DNA of 41,825 bases from Vulcanimicrobiota bacterium (GTDB lineage: Bacteria > Vulcanimicrobiota > Vulcanimicrobiia > Eremiobacterales > Eremiobacteraceae): positions 1-41,825 of the forward strand of contig JABCYQ010000024.1 of the NCBI GenBank assembly GCA_013290125.1, in the 5' to 3' direction. Every line of letters starts with the position of its first letter. The first letter of the stretch is position 1. Position numbers and translations under genes: made by a program. The notes beneath the pieces are model-generated. The model worked only from the letters and a program-made list of their open reading frames with translations. It did no database searches and was not told where the DNA came from. Positions 30,730 to 39,800 of this stretch are shown piece after piece.

Positions 30730-32001
30730 ATGCCGTTCAGCCGGTCCAGATTCCTCTCGCTCGTCGCAGCCTTGTCAGCCGCTGGGTCTTCCGCCGCACC
30801 GGCAGCCGCAGCGGTTCCGCCGTGGTACCCGCTGCCGCCTCCGATCAAACCGTCGCGACGCGCACTCGTCCTGAGCGGCGGCGGCGCGCGCGGCGCCTAC
30901 GAAGCGGGCGTCCTCGCGCGATTGTATGAGAACGTGGAGACTGATGGCCCGCCGTTCGACATCGTCTGCGGCACGTCGGCCGGCGCGATCAACGCTGCGT
31001 TCGCCGCGCGCAGCACGCGCGCGTCGATCGATGAGGCGCGTAAGTTCTGGCTCGAGATTCCGGACGCGCATATCGTCGACTTGATCGATCCGGTGCAGCA
31101 CGCCATGCTCGCCGCCGATGCGTTCCGTCAATCCACGCAGCACGGCTTTCCGCGCAAGCTCAAATACCTGGCGCGCGCGAACGGCGAGCTTGGCGCGATG
31201 GGCCCGCTTTCGGATTTGAAAGACACGCTCGGGGTGGTCAGCGAGCAGCCGATCTTAGACCTCGTCCACAAATACCCGATGTCGCTTGACGAACTTCGCG
31301 CGACGCTCGTCATCACCGCGACGAACGTGACGGTGCTCGGCTCGGACGCATTCTATCGATTCGTCGGGCCGACCGCCGTGGCCGACGAAGCCCGCTTCGT
31401 CGACCTCGGCCAAAAGTTCAAGACGGCTGAACAACAGATCTTGCGAGGCGTCCATGCGCGGCGTGTGCCGCTGCGGGAAGAGACGTTCATCCCTGCCGTG
31501 ATCGCGTCAACGGCGATTCCAGGTGCCTTTGCGCCGGTTTCTATCAGCGACGCCGCCGGCAACGTCAGCGTGTACGTCGATGGCGGCGTCGCGAACAACA
31601 CGCCAGTGGGTCTCGCGACCGACGCCGGCGCTACCGACATCACCGTCGTGTTCGTCGATGCACCCGAGGAATTCGAGCCGCCGCAGCCCGTGAATATGCT
31701 CGAACTGATGGCGAACTGCTACAATCTGATGCACCAGAAGATCGTCGAGGCCGATCTCGAGCTTGTTCTCGCACAGAATCTGATGACGCAGTACCGCGAG
31801 TACAGAGGCCTTAGTTCGCTCGCGCAGCGCTATCTCAATACTCTCGGCAAGGAGGCCTGGCATCCACTCACGTTGCGGCTTATCCATCCGCGGGCGGCAC
31901 TGCCGGTCGACGTCATGGGCTTCAACGACCCGGCGGGGTTGAAAAAAGCGTTTGAAGCGGGGTTCGCCGACGCGGCAGAGCCGCAGATCTACACGACCTG
32001 A
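30730..32001 (+). CDS. Patatin-like phospholipase, exported
   Basis: A 423-residue acyl hydrolase. The N-terminus (MPFSRSRFLSLVAALSAAG...AAAA) is a signal peptide, possibly Tat-like but without a twin Arg. The patatin domain (~44-300) has the oxyanion motif SGGGARG (49-55), the nucleophile elbow GTSAG with Ser83, and the catalytic dyad DGG with Asp284, so it should be active. The region between ~110 and 270 is longer than in minimal patatins. A ~120-residue C-terminal extension is present. Export would make this a periplasmic or outer-membrane lipase. It stands alone, downstream of a repeat cluster and convergent with the methyltransferase gene only two bases away. Confidence 0.93.
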   Translation: MPFSRSRFLSLVAALSAAGSSAAPAAAAVPPWYPLPPPIKPSRRALVLSGGGARGAYEAGVLARLYENVETDGPPFDIVCGTSAGAINAAFAARSTRASIDEARKFWLEIPDAHIVDLIDPVQHAMLAADAFRQSTQHGFPRKLKYLARANGELGAMGPLSDLKDTLGVVSEQPILDLVHKYPMSLDELRATLVITATNVTVLGSDAFYRFVGPTAVADEARFVDLGQKFKTAEQQILRGVHARRVPLREETFIPAVIASTAIPGAFAPVSISDAAGNVSVYVDGGVANNTPVGLATDAGATDITVVFVDAPEEFEPPQPVNMLELMANCYNLMHQKIVEADLELVLAQNLMTQYREYRGLSSLAQRYLNTLGKEAWHPLTLRLIHPRAALPVDVMGFNDPAGLKKAFEAGFADAAEPQIYTT

Positions 32002-32003
32002 TT

Positions 32004-32861
32004 TTAACGGCGCTCCAGCAACGCCATCGCGGACCAATACTTCGGATCTCGTGCGCGCAACATCCCGAGCGCTCGAAGAAGCCATGCATTCGGCATCTCT
32101 CGATTCAGGCGGCGCGCTTCGCCGACCATGTCGCGCACCTCGCGCGGCACCCATCCTTGCGGCTCATGAAACGCAAGCCCGCTCGCCGGCCCGAACAGCA
32201 TCGGAGCGTTTGCGGCTTCCAAACCCTTGTGATAGCCGCGGCGCATGAACCCAAGAATGGCCGGCGACGCCTGATCGATGAGCCAGAGCGCGAAATTCGG
32301 ACAGGCATAGAGAGCGCGCCCCAAACTCGCGACACTCTCCTCGGTTAGATAGACGGTCAGACCCTCGCTCACGACCAAGACGCGCTTACACTGTGTGTTA
32401 ACACGCGCGAAGAGCGCGGTGCGTGCGCCCTCGTCCGAAAGATCCATTGCGATCCGCTCGAGGCTGCACGCGGATGGCACGTCTGCAAGACTCTCGGTCT
32501 TGTAAGCGATCATCTCCGGCAAGTCGACTTCGATCCACAACAGACTCGATGGCAGCGCGAGCCGCTGCGGACGCGTGTCGAGGCCCGCGCCCAGGTTGAG
32601 CACGCAGTCGCAGCCGCCCACCGTGACTTCGCGCACGATCAACTCGTCGAACACCGCCGTACGCGTGATCATGGCCCACGCCGCCGAGCGCGCCGAGCGG
32701 CTAAAGCCGGCCATCGACGTACCGGCGTCTCCCGCGAACATGCGCGCGTACGGATCGCGGAAGATCGCGTCCGGCTTATCCGTCTCTTGCGCGCGGTACA
32801 TCGCGATCCAGCGCGCGGTGTCGGCGACGCTGTGGAAAGGCGAACTCGGCGACCCGCTCAC
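32004..32861 (-). CDS. Class I SAM-dependent methyltransferase (LCM/TIGR00027 type)
   Basis: A 285-residue methyltransferase. The opening SVADTARWIAMYRAQETDKPDA and FRDPYARMFAG, the SAM-binding motif NLGAGLDTRP (89-98), the acidic EVDLPEMI (111-118) and the late SEGLTVYLTEESV are diagnostic of the leucine carboxyl methyltransferase-like family; natural substrates of bacterial members are mostly unknown, and some act on polyketides. I start it at GTG 32861, whose GTGA overlaps the stop of the ligase-like gene upstream, instead of a far upstream ATG that would read out of frame through that gene. Translational coupling makes a joint role with the ligase-like protein likely. Confidence 0.9.
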   Translation of the reverse strand: MSGSPSSPFHSVADTARWIAMYRAQETDKPDAIFRDPYARMFAGDAGTSMAGFSRSARSAAWAMITRTAVFDELIVREVTVGGCDCVLNLGAGLDTRPQRLALPSSLLWIEVDLPEMIAYKTESLADVPSACSLERIAMDLSDEGARTALFARVNTQCKRVLVVSEGLTVYLTEESVASLGRALYACPNFALWLIDQASPAILGFMRRGYHKGLEAANAPMLFGPASGLAFHEPQGWVPREVRDMVGEARRLNREMPNAWLLRALGMLRARDPKYWSAMALLERR

Positions 32862-33793
32862 GCTTGCCGCATCCCGCGGACTTGGATGCCGAATTTCTGC
32901 TCGAAATCGTTGCGCGCTTGCGCCGGGATGGCGCTGCCCGTGACGACGATCGAGCGGACGGAAGTATGACTGCCGCCTGCCGGCGGACCGCCGAACAACA
33001 GATCGTAGAATTGCGTGGGCACGAGTGCGAGCCACGTCGCGCGCTGCGCCGCGACTTGCTCCCAAAACCGACGACCGTCGAAGCGCTCGGGCACGACGCA
33101 CTGCCCGCTAGACGTGAGCGCCGCAACGAGCGCGGTCACACCGTCGCGGTGACCGAGCTGAATCGCGCAGATCGCCCGGTCTGTCTCAGTTAGGCGAAGT
33201 TCTGACGTCAACGCGTCGGCATCCGAAAGCAGATCGGCGTGCGTGCGGCGCACCGGTTCGAAACCGTCCGTGTGCGCGCGGTACGATTCGACGGCGACCG
33301 CGTCGCCTGCCACGTTGAGCAGTTGCTGATGGTTCGACTCCGTGGCCGCGGCGAGCGCGGCATCCAAATCGAGGTCGCCATCTTCCGGCGAGTGCGCGCC
33401 GGCGACGATCGTGGCGTGCAGCGTTGTGCATTCACGGCGTAGCCCGTGCAGTTCCACGAGACGTTTTTGGTCGATCGCGAGCGCGCTCGCCCCGCTGGCC
33501 ATGATAAGGTCGCGCGCGTCCGGTCCCTTGAGCATCGGATCCACCGGCACGACGGCGGCGCCCAAGCGCCAAGACCCCAGGAGACACGTGACGTATGCCA
33601 GCCCGTTGCCCATCATGATCGCAAAGCGGTCGCCGGCCACAACGCCGTTGGCCTCCAGCACACCTGAAATCGCGCGCGCGCGCGCCGCAGTCTCAGCAAA
33701 CGTCAATTCGACGTGCTCGTCCGGGAAGACGAAAGCGGTGCTTGCGCTCTGCCGATCGGCCCGCTCCGCGAGCACGTGGCTTACTGTAGCCAT
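32858..33793 (-). CDS. Shortened, degenerate acyl-CoA ligase-like (ANL) protein
   Basis: A 311-residue relative of AMP-forming acyl-CoA ligases, which usually have ~500-550 residues. The N-terminal part is normal (ELTFAETAARARAISGVL, GDRFAIMMGNGLAYV, LGAAVVPVDPML). Where the ATP-binding loop YTSGTTGxPKG belongs, it reads ESYRAHTDGFEPVRRTHADL (~169-188), so ATP binding is doubtful. The protein ends after VVTGSAIPAQARNDFEQKFG, losing the A5 motif and the whole C-terminal domain with the catalytic Lys. Yet the stop is tidily coupled (GTGA) to the methyltransferase, which argues against a very recent frameshift. It may be a non-catalytic carrier or partner, or an old pseudogene. The start is the ATG at 33793. 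Confidence 0.72.
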   Translation of the reverse strand: MATVSHVLAERADRQSASTAFVFPDEHVELTFAETAARARAISGVLEANGVVAGDRFAIMMGNGLAYVTCLLGSWRLGAAVVPVDPMLKGPDARDLIMASGASALAIDQKRLVELHGLRRECTTLHATIVAGAHSPEDGDLDLDAALAAATESNHQQLLNVAGDAVAVESYRAHTDGFEPVRRTHADLLSDADALTSELRLTETDRAICAIQLGHRDGVTALVAALTSSGQCVVPERFDGRRFWEQVAAQRATWLALVPTQFYDLLFGGPPAGGSHTSVRSIVVTGSAIPAQARNDFEQKFGIQVRGMRQA

Positions 33794-33925
33794 GCGATGC
33801 GATCCATGCACTCCGCATTTGCTCCGTGCGCGCGCCGCCCTGCATGACTCAAGGACCAAGGGCGCTTACCGCAACGGACAGAACTCATCGGCGTTGTTCT
33901 TTTGACGTTGAGGAGAGATGCCGTC

Positions 33926-35080
33926 ATGCTGGCACCGGAACGAAACGCTGAAACGCTCGAGATGGAGCGGATGATATTGGACACGGTGCGGCGCATCACG
34001 GCCGACAAAGTTGCGCCGCGTGCTGCCGAGATCGACGCGACCGGGAACTATCCGAAAGACATCCGCGACATTTTCGCGGAGAACGAACTCTTCAGCGTGC
34101 CGTTCCCAGAAGAATACGGCGGGCTCGGATCCTTCTCGACCTACGTCAAAGTCGTCGAAGAGGTGAGCAAGGCGTGTGCCTCGTCAGGGCTCATCATCGC
34201 GGTCCAAGAGCTCGGCGGACTGCCGATCATGATCGCCGGCAATGAGGCTCAGAAGAAGCACTATTTGCCGAAACTCTCCACTGGCGAACTGATGGCCTCG
34301 TACGCGCTCACCGAAGCGTCATCGGGTTCCGATGCTGCAAACATGCGCACGACAGCGGTCCGCGACGGCGATCGCTATGTCCTCAACGGCACGAAAGTCT
34401 TTATCACCAACGTGGCCGTGGCCGACATCTGCATCGTGTTCGCTTCGACGAACAAGGAACTCGGTCCGAAGGGCGTCTCGGCCTTCATCTGCCACACTGA
34501 CGACCCGGGTTTCAAACTGGGCAAGGTCGAGCACAAGATGGGGATCCGCGGTTCACCGACCAACGAAGTCGTGCTGGATAACTGCACGATTCCCGCCGAT
34601 AGGCTTTTGGGCGCCGAGGGCGAGGGCTTCCGCATCGCCATGAAGACGCTCGACAAGTCGCGACCCGGCGTTGCCGCGCAAGCGCTCGGCATTGCACAAG
34701 GCGCGCTCGACTTCGCAGCAAAGTATCTGCAAGAGCGCGTCGCGTTCGGCAAGCCGCTGTCCAAGCAGCAAGGACTACAATGGATGATCGCGGACATGGA
34801 TCTTGAGGTGCAGGCCGCGCGGTTATTGCTGTACGAAGCGGCACGGCGCTGCGATCTCGCGACGGACGACGTCACGTACTGGGGCGCGCTCTGCAAATTG
34901 AAATGCGGCGACGTGGCTATGAGCGTCACCACCGACGCCGTGCAGCTCGTGGGCGGCTACGGGTATATGACGGAGTATCCTGTGGAACGCATGATGCGCG
35001 ACGCGAAGATCACGCAGATCTATGAGGGCACGCAGCAGATCCAGCGCATCGTGATCGGGCGCCACATCCTCGGCCGTTAA
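33926..35080 (+). CDS. Acyl-CoA dehydrogenase
   Basis: FAD enzyme for alpha,beta-dehydrogenation of acyl-CoA, 384 residues. It has the three-domain family fold: helical N-domain, the FAD-binding beta domain with YALTEASSGSDAANM, and the C-terminal helical domain with RVAFGKPLSKQQ and GGYGYMTEYPVERMMRDAK. The catalytic base is Glu367 in IYEGTQQIQ, the short/medium-chain (butyryl-CoA type) position. The ATG at 33926 has GAGGAGAG 8 bases upstream and is preferred over a TTG 24 bases earlier. It diverges from the ligase-like gene over 132 bases, suggesting a shared fatty or organic acid theme. No ETF genes are nearby. Confidence 0.95.
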   Translation: MLAPERNAETLEMERMILDTVRRITADKVAPRAAEIDATGNYPKDIRDIFAENELFSVPFPEEYGGLGSFSTYVKVVEEVSKACASSGLIIAVQELGGLPIMIAGNEAQKKHYLPKLSTGELMASYALTEASSGSDAANMRTTAVRDGDRYVLNGTKVFITNVAVADICIVFASTNKELGPKGVSAFICHTDDPGFKLGKVEHKMGIRGSPTNEVVLDNCTIPADRLLGAEGEGFRIAMKTLDKSRPGVAAQALGIAQGALDFAAKYLQERVAFGKPLSKQQGLQWMIADMDLEVQAARLLLYEAARRCDLATDDVTYWGALCKLKCGDVAMSVTTDAVQLVGGYGYMTEYPVERMMRDAKITQIYEGTQQIQRIVIGRHILGR

Positions 35081-35092
35081 ATCTCGCTACTT

Positions 35093-35125
35093 CTGAAGAG
35101 GCCGACTTCATGTCGGCCCCTCTTC
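35093..35125. repeat. Family A hairpin, single
   Basis: A single copy with TTCAT centre whose flanks have mutated to GAAGAGG and CCTCTTC, keeping near-complete pairing over the outer stem. It follows the acyl-CoA dehydrogenase stop by 12 bases and may act as its terminator. Confidence 0.8.
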
Positions 35126-35136
35126 TCCGTCGTTCC

Positions 35137-35161
35137 GTAGTAGGGTAAGCATCGCTTGCCC
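35137..35161. repeat. Family B hairpin
   Basis: GTAGTAGGGTAAGC-ATC-GCTTGCCC: the 8-bp stem has one G-T pair and the right flank is lost. It directly follows a family A copy, as at 30671. Confidence 0.72.
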
Positions 35162-35182
35162 GCGAGCGAACGTGAGCCGTCG

Positions 35183-35563
35183 TCAATCCCGGATCACGGC
35201 GTGAGGGTCGTTCGGGGCGGACCAAACGCCGCTCGGTACGAAATAAGAGTTGGCAAGGTAGAAATAGCTGTCCCTAAGACGGCCCGGCGCTATACGTCGT
35301 GTCGACCGTTGGGATATTCCACACGCCGTTCGAGACGATGAAACGGTTAAGTGGGTTTTGATTTTCTGCGCTGAGCTTGCTTGCAGCGCTACCTCATAGA
35401 CGACATCATTTCCGCTCGGGCTAGCGCCAACTCGTTCGAAGCTCTTGATGCGCACCGAGCAACTCTCTGCCCGGCTTTCGGTAGAGAAACAACCTACGCT
35501 GGCGACGATTGCAAGTAGCGCCGCCGCCCCTGAGCGAACAATAACAACTCGACGTGATTTCAT
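35183..35563 (-). pseudogene. Small secreted protein gene, probably frame-damaged
   Basis: An open frame of 126 codons with a good signal peptide (MKSRRVVIVRSGAAALLAIVASVGC, possible lipobox-like end) and a normal-looking mature start (CSVRIKSFERVGASPSGNDVVYEVALQASS). From about codon 67 to 97 the reading becomes Arg/Ser-rich and unnatural, while another frame of the same strand reads ENQNPLNRFIVSNGVWNIP and TVDTTYSAGPS. After that the first frame again looks natural (YFYLANSYFVPSGVWSAPN). Two compensating single-base indels, the first near an AAAA run, would explain this. The function is unknown; a read error is the alternative. Confidence 0.5.
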
Positions 35564-35638
35564 ACGACGCCTCTAAGAAAGCTGACGCATGCAAATTCTC
35601 GCACGAGAGTCTCAAGTTCCTTGGGCCGACTAAGGGCG

Positions 35639-35761
35639 AAGAAGTAAGTCGCTTCGGGGTGGTGCACCACGAGCGCTACCGTGGACTGCTCCGACACAAC
35701 TTGGAACGCCTCGGTTATCGTCATCCCGATCGCGTCGCACGGCATGATCGCGAAGAATTTC
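35639..35761 (-). pseudogene. Left-over 3' end of a second metH
   Basis: This 123-base segment aligns without gaps to the end of the intact metH (36877-36999), with 104 identical bases by my count. Only about four of the ~41 encoded residues differ (DAIGMTITEAFQVVSEQ against DVIGMTITEAFQLVPEQ), so most changes are synonymous. Similarity stops abruptly at KFFAIMPCD on the N-terminal side. At the other end the frame runs on without the metH stop. It cannot work alone. The RES-Xre pair lies between it and the intact gene. Confidence 0.88.
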
Positions 35762-35840
35762 GGCCGCTAACGTCGCATCGCTCCGCGTGTTGCGACCTTG
35801 GAGATGCTCGTAAGTTCAGCCGAGATTGGTTCGTAAGCCG

Positions 35841-36320
35841 CTAGGACGTCATCAGGAACGATATAAGCCGCGGGTCCCACCGAAAGGGAGTTCCAGGGCC
35901 GCTCGTGTCGATGCGGGCAAAATCGGGGTGTTTGGGATTCAACACCACGTTTCGGTCTTGAGGCACGACGGCCGATGGAACGTCAAGCACCGCGGTGCGG
36001 TTCTCAGAAATCCACGTATCTCCGAGTGCGAGGCAAGCCGGATGATTGAGTTCCTGCCAATCGTTCGGCAAGTCTGAGAGGCTGATGCGCAGCTGCGCGA
36101 TATCGATCGGAATAACTACCTGAATGGCCAGTTCATCAAGCGGTATGGCGTCAGGCGTGCCGGCATGAACCAAGATTTCCAGCGCGGCTGTGGAGAGGCT
36201 GTTGGACGCATACACCGCGTAGCGACCCGGGCTGTTCCACCGGCCGCCATATCTGAAGGCGCCGGCTCCGGAAAAGGCTGTCGCACGATCGACCGCACGC
36301 ACCATTCTCCATGAGACCAC
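35841..36320 (-). CDS. RES-domain toxin
   Basis: A 159-residue toxin of the RES family (ParT/MbcT), which destroys or transfers ADP-ribose from NAD+. The conserved stretch GGRWNSPG with Arg27 (24-31), Tyr37 in AVYASNSLSTAALEIL with Glu48, and VPSAVVPQDRNVVLNPKHPDF with Ser116 contain the three active-site residues for which the family is named, so it appears intact. The start used is GTG one base after the antitoxin stop, with ATG at 36305 as alternative. It forms a two-gene operon with the antitoxin upstream. Confidence 0.93.
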   Translation of the reverse strand: MVSWRMVRAVDRATAFSGAGAFRYGGRWNSPGRYAVYASNSLSTAALEILVHAGTPDAIPLDELAIQVVIPIDIAQLRISLSDLPNDWQELNHPACLALGDTWISENRTAVLDVPSAVVPQDRNVVLNPKHPDFARIDTSGPGTPFRWDPRLISFLMTS

Positions 36321-36321
36321 C

Positions 36322-36747
36322 TCAGCCGACTACGCCTTCGCGCAAGCGCCCGAGAACCGTTTCAACTCGCTTGGCTCCGGCATCTGTGTCAAGTTCTTCG
36401 ATTGGCCGCGCGCCTTGCAGCGCCCGATTCGGCACGTTCATCCATGCCAGCGCCTGTGGCCGCGTTCCTATGGACTCCTCGGCAAAATCGATTACACGCG
36501 CTATCCTGACGAGACGATCCGATTGATCCGGCTGCAGCCGCATTGCGGCGCGGCGTTCAAGCGTGCGGCGCGACACGCCGGCGACCCGTAGCAGCGTGTC
36601 GAAAGGAACGCTGGGTGAAGTGGATTCGATGAACTTGCAAGCGTTCTTGGTGGGCAGACCAGCGCGTACGACATCGGAGAGGGAGCGCCCCGATCCAAGT
36701 CTCAGCTGGAATTGCTCTAAGATTCTGTCTTCGGATATAGCACGCAT
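36322..36747 (-). CDS. Xre/MbcA-type antitoxin (DUF2384, ParS)
   Basis: A 141-residue antitoxin. The N-terminal HTH-like part (~20-60) is followed by the toxin-binding DUF2384 domain (~65-141) with LQPDQSDRLVRIARVIDFAEESIGT, PQALAWMNVPNRALQGARPIE and DTDAGAKRVETVLGRLREG, the standard signature. It neutralises the RES toxin by covering its NAD+ site and represses the operon. AGGTGA lies just before the ATG, and a perfect palindrome overlaps the -10 box. Confidence 0.94.
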   Translation of the reverse strand: MRAISEDRILEQFQLRLGSGRSLSDVVRAGLPTKNACKFIESTSPSVPFDTLLRVAGVSRRTLERRAAMRLQPDQSDRLVRIARVIDFAEESIGTRPQALAWMNVPNRALQGARPIEELDTDAGAKRVETVLGRLREGVVG

Positions 36748-36756
36748 GTCGTCACC

Positions 36757-36776
36757 TGTCGCTAATTATAGCGACA
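36757..36776. promoter_or_regulatory. Palindromic operator of the toxin-antitoxin operon
   Basis: TGTCGCTA-N4-TAGCGACA is a perfect 8-bp inverted repeat that contains the whole -10 box. Binding of the Xre antitoxin dimer here would directly exclude RNA polymerase. Confidence 0.82.
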
Positions 36777-36793
36777 CCTGCCAAAGTTGTCAA
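36765..36793 (-). promoter_or_regulatory. Perfect consensus promoter of the toxin-antitoxin operon
   Basis: On the minus strand TTGACA (36793-36788), 17 bases, TATAAT (36770-36765): all 12 consensus bases. The start codon follows the -10 by 17 bases, so the leader is very short. It lies 37 bases past the metH stop. Confidence 0.9.
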
Positions 36794-36830
36794 TTGATGC
36801 AGGTCCGCGCGTCTTGAAGTTCGCGCAGGA

Positions 36831-39800
36831 CTAGGGAAGGGACGCGGTCAGCACGCTCTCGCCGGCGCCGAGGGCCGAGAAGTAGGTCGCCTCGGGGTGG
36901 TGCACCACGAGCGCGACGGTGGATTGTTCCGGTACGAGCTGGAACGCCTCGGTGATCGTCATGCCAATAACGTCGCAGGGCATGATCGCGAAGAACTTCC
37001 GGTGTTCCTCGATGTCCGGGCAAGCCGGATAGCCCCACGAATAGCGTTTACCCTGACCCGCAGGTATACCCAATTCCCGGCGGATGTGGCGATGCACGAG
37101 TTCCGCCAAACCCTCTGCTGCTTCAACCGCAAGCCCATGGACGTAGAGGGCTTCCGCATATTCACCAGCCTGTTGGAGGCGCGTGTAACGCGCTGTCGCC
37201 TCGGCCCCCACCGTTACAGCTTGCAGCGCGACCACATCGCGCCGCTCTTCGTCCACACTCGCGAAGTAGTCCGAGATGCAGAGGCGCGGCATCGCCGGCT
37301 GGCGCGGGAACGCGAAACGCGTCAGCTCGATCGCCGGGTCGCTTGGCTGGAATAGGACTAGGTCGTCGCCATCCGAGGCGGCCGGGAAGAATCCAAAGAC
37401 CGCTTGCGGCGCAAGCCAGCCGGTCTCGATCGCTTCCGTCTTCATGCGTTCGAAGCGCGGCCGGAATTCTTCGTGCAGCAGCGAACGCCACGCGTCGCCC
37501 TTCGCGCTCTTCGCGCCCCATTGCAGGCGATACAGCGAACGGACGTCGAGCGTACGGAACACCTCGGGAACTTTAATATCGCGCAGTTCGCGCGCACCCC
37601 AAAACGGTGGTTTGGGAATCGGCGCATCTTTCGCGACGGCCGAACGCGCCGGTACGTCGGCAGCCGCGGGAACTGTGCGGGCCGCACGCCGCGCGAGTGC
37701 GTCGCGCGCTTCGGTCTCCACCCGCGTGCGCAAACCTTCGCGGCGCGACGGATCCTGCAACGTGTCCATTAGCGCAAGGCCTTCGAAAGCGTCCTTCGCG
37801 TAGAACACGCCGGGCCTGAAGTACGTTTCGGGGTCCACGAAGCCTATGCGTTGCACGTACGCGCGATTGATGGCCGCGCCGCCGACTATCACCGGAAATT
37901 CATGTCCTTCGCGATGCAGTTCTTGCAGGCAGAGCGGCATCTGCTTGGATGTGGAGACCAAGAGAGCGGATAGACCGATCGCGTCCGCCTTGACCTCCAC
38001 CGCTTTCTCGATGATCGCGTGCAGTGGCACTTGCTTGCCGAGATCGTGCACCGTGTAGCCGTTGTTCGAAAGGATCGTGTTCACGAGGTTCTTCCCGATG
38101 TCGTGCACGTCGCCGAAGACCGTCGCCAACACCACGATGCCTTTTGTATAGCTGTCGTTTTTCTCGAGGAATTGTTCGAGGTAGGAGACCGCCTTCTTCA
38201 TCACCTCTGCCGACTGCAGAACGAACGGCAGGATGAGTTCGCCAGCGCCGAATCGATCGCCGACGTCTTTCATCGCTCCGAGCAGACAGCCGTTGAGCAG
38301 ATCCACCGCCGACTGATCCCGCAGCGCCTCATCGAGGAGCGCTTCGATGCCCTCCTTCTTGCGATGCAGAATGCGGCGATGGATGCGCTCGGTCACCGGA
38401 AGCTCTGCGTCGTCGGCTTCAGCTTGGCCGTCCGTGGCAGTCGCCGCGCTCACGCCTTCGTAGCGCGAGATCACCCGCTGCAGCGCATCCGGCCGCCGGT
38501 TGAAGATCAGATCTTCTGCCAGCTCGCGTTCGTCGCCCATGATGAGCGCGTAGGGTGTGATGTCCTTCGGATTGACGATCGCGAGATCGAGTCCAGCCGC
38601 CACGCAGTGGTAGAGGAAGACGCTGTTGATGACGGCGCGCGCGGCGGGATTCAACCCAAACGAGATGTTGGAGACTCCCAAGACCGTCAGCACGCCGGGC
38701 AGCGCGGTCTTGACCGCGCGGATCCCTTCGATCGTGTTCGCACCCGCATCGATATACTCTGGCTGACCGGTCGCGAGCGTAAACGTCAGCACGTCGAAGA
38801 TGAGGCGGCCGCGTGGCAATCCGTATTCGCCACAACAGATCGCCTCGATCATCTGTGCCACCTCTACCTTGGCGGCGGGCGTCTTGGCCATGCCGACCGA
38901 TTTTTCGATCGTGAGCGCAACGACGGCCGCGCCGTGTTCGAGCGCGAGCGGCAAGATGTCGTCGATGCGCGAGCGCCCGTTCTCGAGGTTGACGGAGTTG
39001 ATGATCGCGCGGCCCGGATTGGTCTCGAGCGCGCGGCGCACGACTTTGGCTTCGGTGCTGTCGATCATGAGCGGCGCTTCGACCGATAGTTCGAGCCGTT
39101 TGACGATCTCGGCCATGGTCGTGTCTTCGCCCTCACGCTCGGTGAGCGCCATGCAGACGTCGAGCGCGTGCGCGCCGCCGCTCACCTGTTCGCGCGCGAC
39201 TTCCACGAGCGCGTCGTAGTCATCGGCGAGGATCAGGCGTTTGACTTTGCGGCTGCCTTGCGCGTTCAACCGCTCGCCGACGATGAGCGGACGAGGTTCT
39301 TGCGCGAGCGGCAACGCGGTCATCGCGCTCGCAACCTCTTGATCCGGCTTCGGCTTGGGGACTCGCGGCGTCTTGCCTTTTGCGGCGATGGCGAGCAGCC
39401 GTATGTGCTCCGGCCCGGAACCGCAACAGCCGCCGATGATGTTGACACCGTAGTCGGCGACGAACGATTCTAGATGGTCGCGCATGCCCTCTGGCTCAAG
39501 CGGATAGATCGCAAGGCCGCCTTCGTTGCGCGGGATGCCCGCGTTCGGTATGCACGAGACGTATTTCGACGAATGCTGCGCCAGATAGCGCATCGCGTCG
39601 CGCATATACTCGGGCCCTGTGCTGCAGTTCAGACCGGCGACGTCGCACGGCAGCGCCTCGAGGATTGCACAGACCGCGGCGATGTCGGTGCCGAGGAGCA
39701 TGCGCCCTTGCGTGTCGAGCGAGACCGAAGCGATGATCGCGGCCCGTGCGCCGCCGGTCGCATCGGCATGCGCCTGCGCCGCTCGGGAGCAGGCGGTGAT

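Noticed and set aside
32862-33101. Upstream ATG start for the methyltransferase
   Set aside because: The 80 extra residues overlap the ligase-like gene out of frame and look unnatural; family members start near SVADTARW.
35560-35745. The metH-like segment as an independent small gene
   Set aside because: It is only a fragment of the reactivation domain, without SAM-binding residues, and joins into the next gene's start.
35080-36830. Integrase, transposase or attachment-site signature for the toxin-antitoxin insertion
   Set aside because: No recombinase gene, tRNA or clear target-site duplication could be seen; the insertion idea rests only on the duplicated metH end.
38019-39089. Plus-strand open frame of 356 codons within metH
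   Set aside because: Antisense shadow of metH with no recognisable domain or ribosome site.
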